From Osedax fenrisi (Eukaryota > Annelida > Polychaeta > Sabellida > Siboglinidae), in contig OZ025242.1 of NCBI GenBank assembly GCA_964019155.1, positions 21,242,092-21,306,091 on the forward strand: DNA of 64,000 nt. Reading direction: 5' to 3'. Below the pieces are notes generated by a model. The model was not told the origin of the DNA. It did no database searches and saw nothing but the letters and a program-made list of their open reading frames with translations. Positions within the stretch are counted from its first letter, which is position 1. Every line of letters starts with the position of its first letter. Made by a program: the position numbers and the translations under genes. Below are positions 62,721 to 64,000 of the stretch, in pieces.

Positions 62721-64000
62721 ACGGAATGAGAAGACAAAACGGGCATATAAATACGGAATACGCTGACACGAAGATTAGGCCGACAATTTTGTGTCAACCA
62801 CCTACTTTAATTTATGAATTACTATATGTTAGAGAAATAATTGGTATCTAATTAAATAATATTTTAATAATCGTTATATTATAATGAATATATTTAATTA
62901 TCATTTGGTTTTATAGAGAATAGACTATAAATAATTACATTTTTAGATTTCTGCGTGTATATACTTGGTTACACAAAAAAACGGAATCTGTTGACACACT
63001 GTTTTTACCGAAATACAGCAACTTAATGCGTATATGTCAAATGGCAATTTATGAATTAATATATTAAATGTACTTTAGAATAAATATATTGAATAAAAAT
63101 ATAAAAGATGTTATTAATTAAAAATATACATTTTGAATTAAATATTATTATTATTTTGTAAAAATATACATCAATTTCTATTTATAATCAAAGATTTGTA
63201 TGACTCATAAAAACTTAGGAAATAGTAGTAATTATTTAAATTTCAATATTATTATTTCAGATTATTTCAAAATTTGAATAATAATAAATAATTTGTATAT
63301 TATTAAATATAGTAGGTATTATATTTTAATAAATTATCTATGTATATATATAGTAAATAAATATATAAATGTATGTTATATATTATTGAATATAGAATCG
63401 TAAGTAAGATACTATAGTAACATTTTCGAAATATTTGTTTTTCAATAAGTTATTTATTTTTCATTATATTACATTATTAATTCATTTTAACCTTCCTATA
63501 TAATATCTAATATTAGTAATATTACTATAATTTTTAATATTTCCAAACTAGTATAAAATGTAAATACTATACATTTATAGTCTACGAATAACCCAACTAT
63601 AATGTATTTGTACGATATAAATAAAACCATAGGAATACGATTTTTTATATTGATGCTATTATAATAAATTTGATATCATTAGACATATTATTAAATTCTA
63701 TAATAGAAGTATTTTAGTTTATTTTTATTTAAAAAAAAGTTATGCACAAAAAAAATAGTAAAAATAATACATGGTGTAGATAGGAATTATGCATGTTTTA
63801 ATTAATTTATAATACTTATGCAATCATGATTCATTCAATAATTTATATTTTTTAATAGTATATATTCGATATTATTAACACATAGATTAATAATCATATT
63901 TGTATCCGCTTTTTGTATTGTATTCAATAAATATATATTATTATTATATAATTATTATAATATATACACACTTATATAATTATGTAAGCCTATTTATTTA
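62721..64000. other. A+T-rich DNA, no gene; SINE tail scrap at 63898-63930
   Basis: ACGGAATACGCTGACACG (62752) and ACGGAATCTGTTGACACA (62981) are a short spaced repeat. The phrase TTTGTATCCGCTTTTTGTAT then TGTATTCAATAAAT at 63898 equals the tail of the SINE at 20598. No gene is seen. Confidence 0.5.

Overview
The window is very A+T-rich nuclear DNA from a eukaryote, most likely an invertebrate animal. The evidence is spliceosomal-type introns (GT..AG with T-rich acceptors), several clades of animal-type LINE retrotransposons (CR1/Jockey/L2-like and RTE-like reverse transcriptases), tRNA-derived SINEs, Ty3/gypsy relics, hAT and CACTG-type DNA transposons, and many (TA)n and (AAT)n arrays. No operons, bacterial genes, rRNA or CRISPR arrays were seen. 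I cannot name the species. Nearly everything is mobile DNA or its debris; only one small gene looks intact.

Large-scale layout. A long inverted repeat organises the window: about 8.55-16.31 kb is repeated in reverse at about 48.66-56.66 kb, leaving a ~32 kb spacer. A third, direct copy of part of the left flank (about 2.52-11.46 kb) lies at 57.19-61.93 kb without two of the insertions present on the left. A second, smaller inverted repeat (17.45-18.80 / 20.26-21.90 kb) brackets a LINE fragment.

Region by region. 0-3 kb: LINE with a long intact RT ORF, splice-like tandem repeats, a ~500 bp (AAT)n array. 3-8.6 kb: LINE-A on the minus strand, split by a complete 2.17 kb CACTG-ended transposon with a decayed transposase and by a rearranged A-X-A duplication. 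8.8-11.3 kb: LINE-B. 11.4-12.3 kb: L2-like LINE fragment. 12.9-16.3 kb: SINE, repeat X, and a three-exon gene on the minus strand for a secreted, cysteine- and arginine-rich peptide. 16.3-17.2 kb and 26.3-24.25 kb: two broken copies of a multi-exon gene family common in invertebrate genomes. 22.6-23.8 kb: L2 LINE. 27-30 kb: SINE, LINE relic, tandem repeats. 31.1-34.8 kb: short LTR element with a Pro/Ser/Thr repeat core, then a gypsy pol relic interrupted by a hAT element. 35.6-38.0 kb: possible TIR element holding LINE pieces. 38.3-40.8 kb: TA-flanked element and tRNA-like sequences facing each other. 41-48.6 kb: mostly empty, with exon-like relics and MITEs. 48.66-56.66 kb: right inverted arm, including the second, disabled peptide gene copy. 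57-62 kb: direct copy. 61.9-62.7 kb: GCTAGC-rich repeat and TA arrays.

The most interesting item is the duplicated peptide gene: exon 1 encodes a signal peptide, exon 2 an acidic segment of 84 nt in symmetric phase 1-1, and exon 3 a strongly basic six-cysteine segment. This layout resembles precursors of host-defence peptides. The left copy is open; the right copy has in-frame stops in the cysteine exon.
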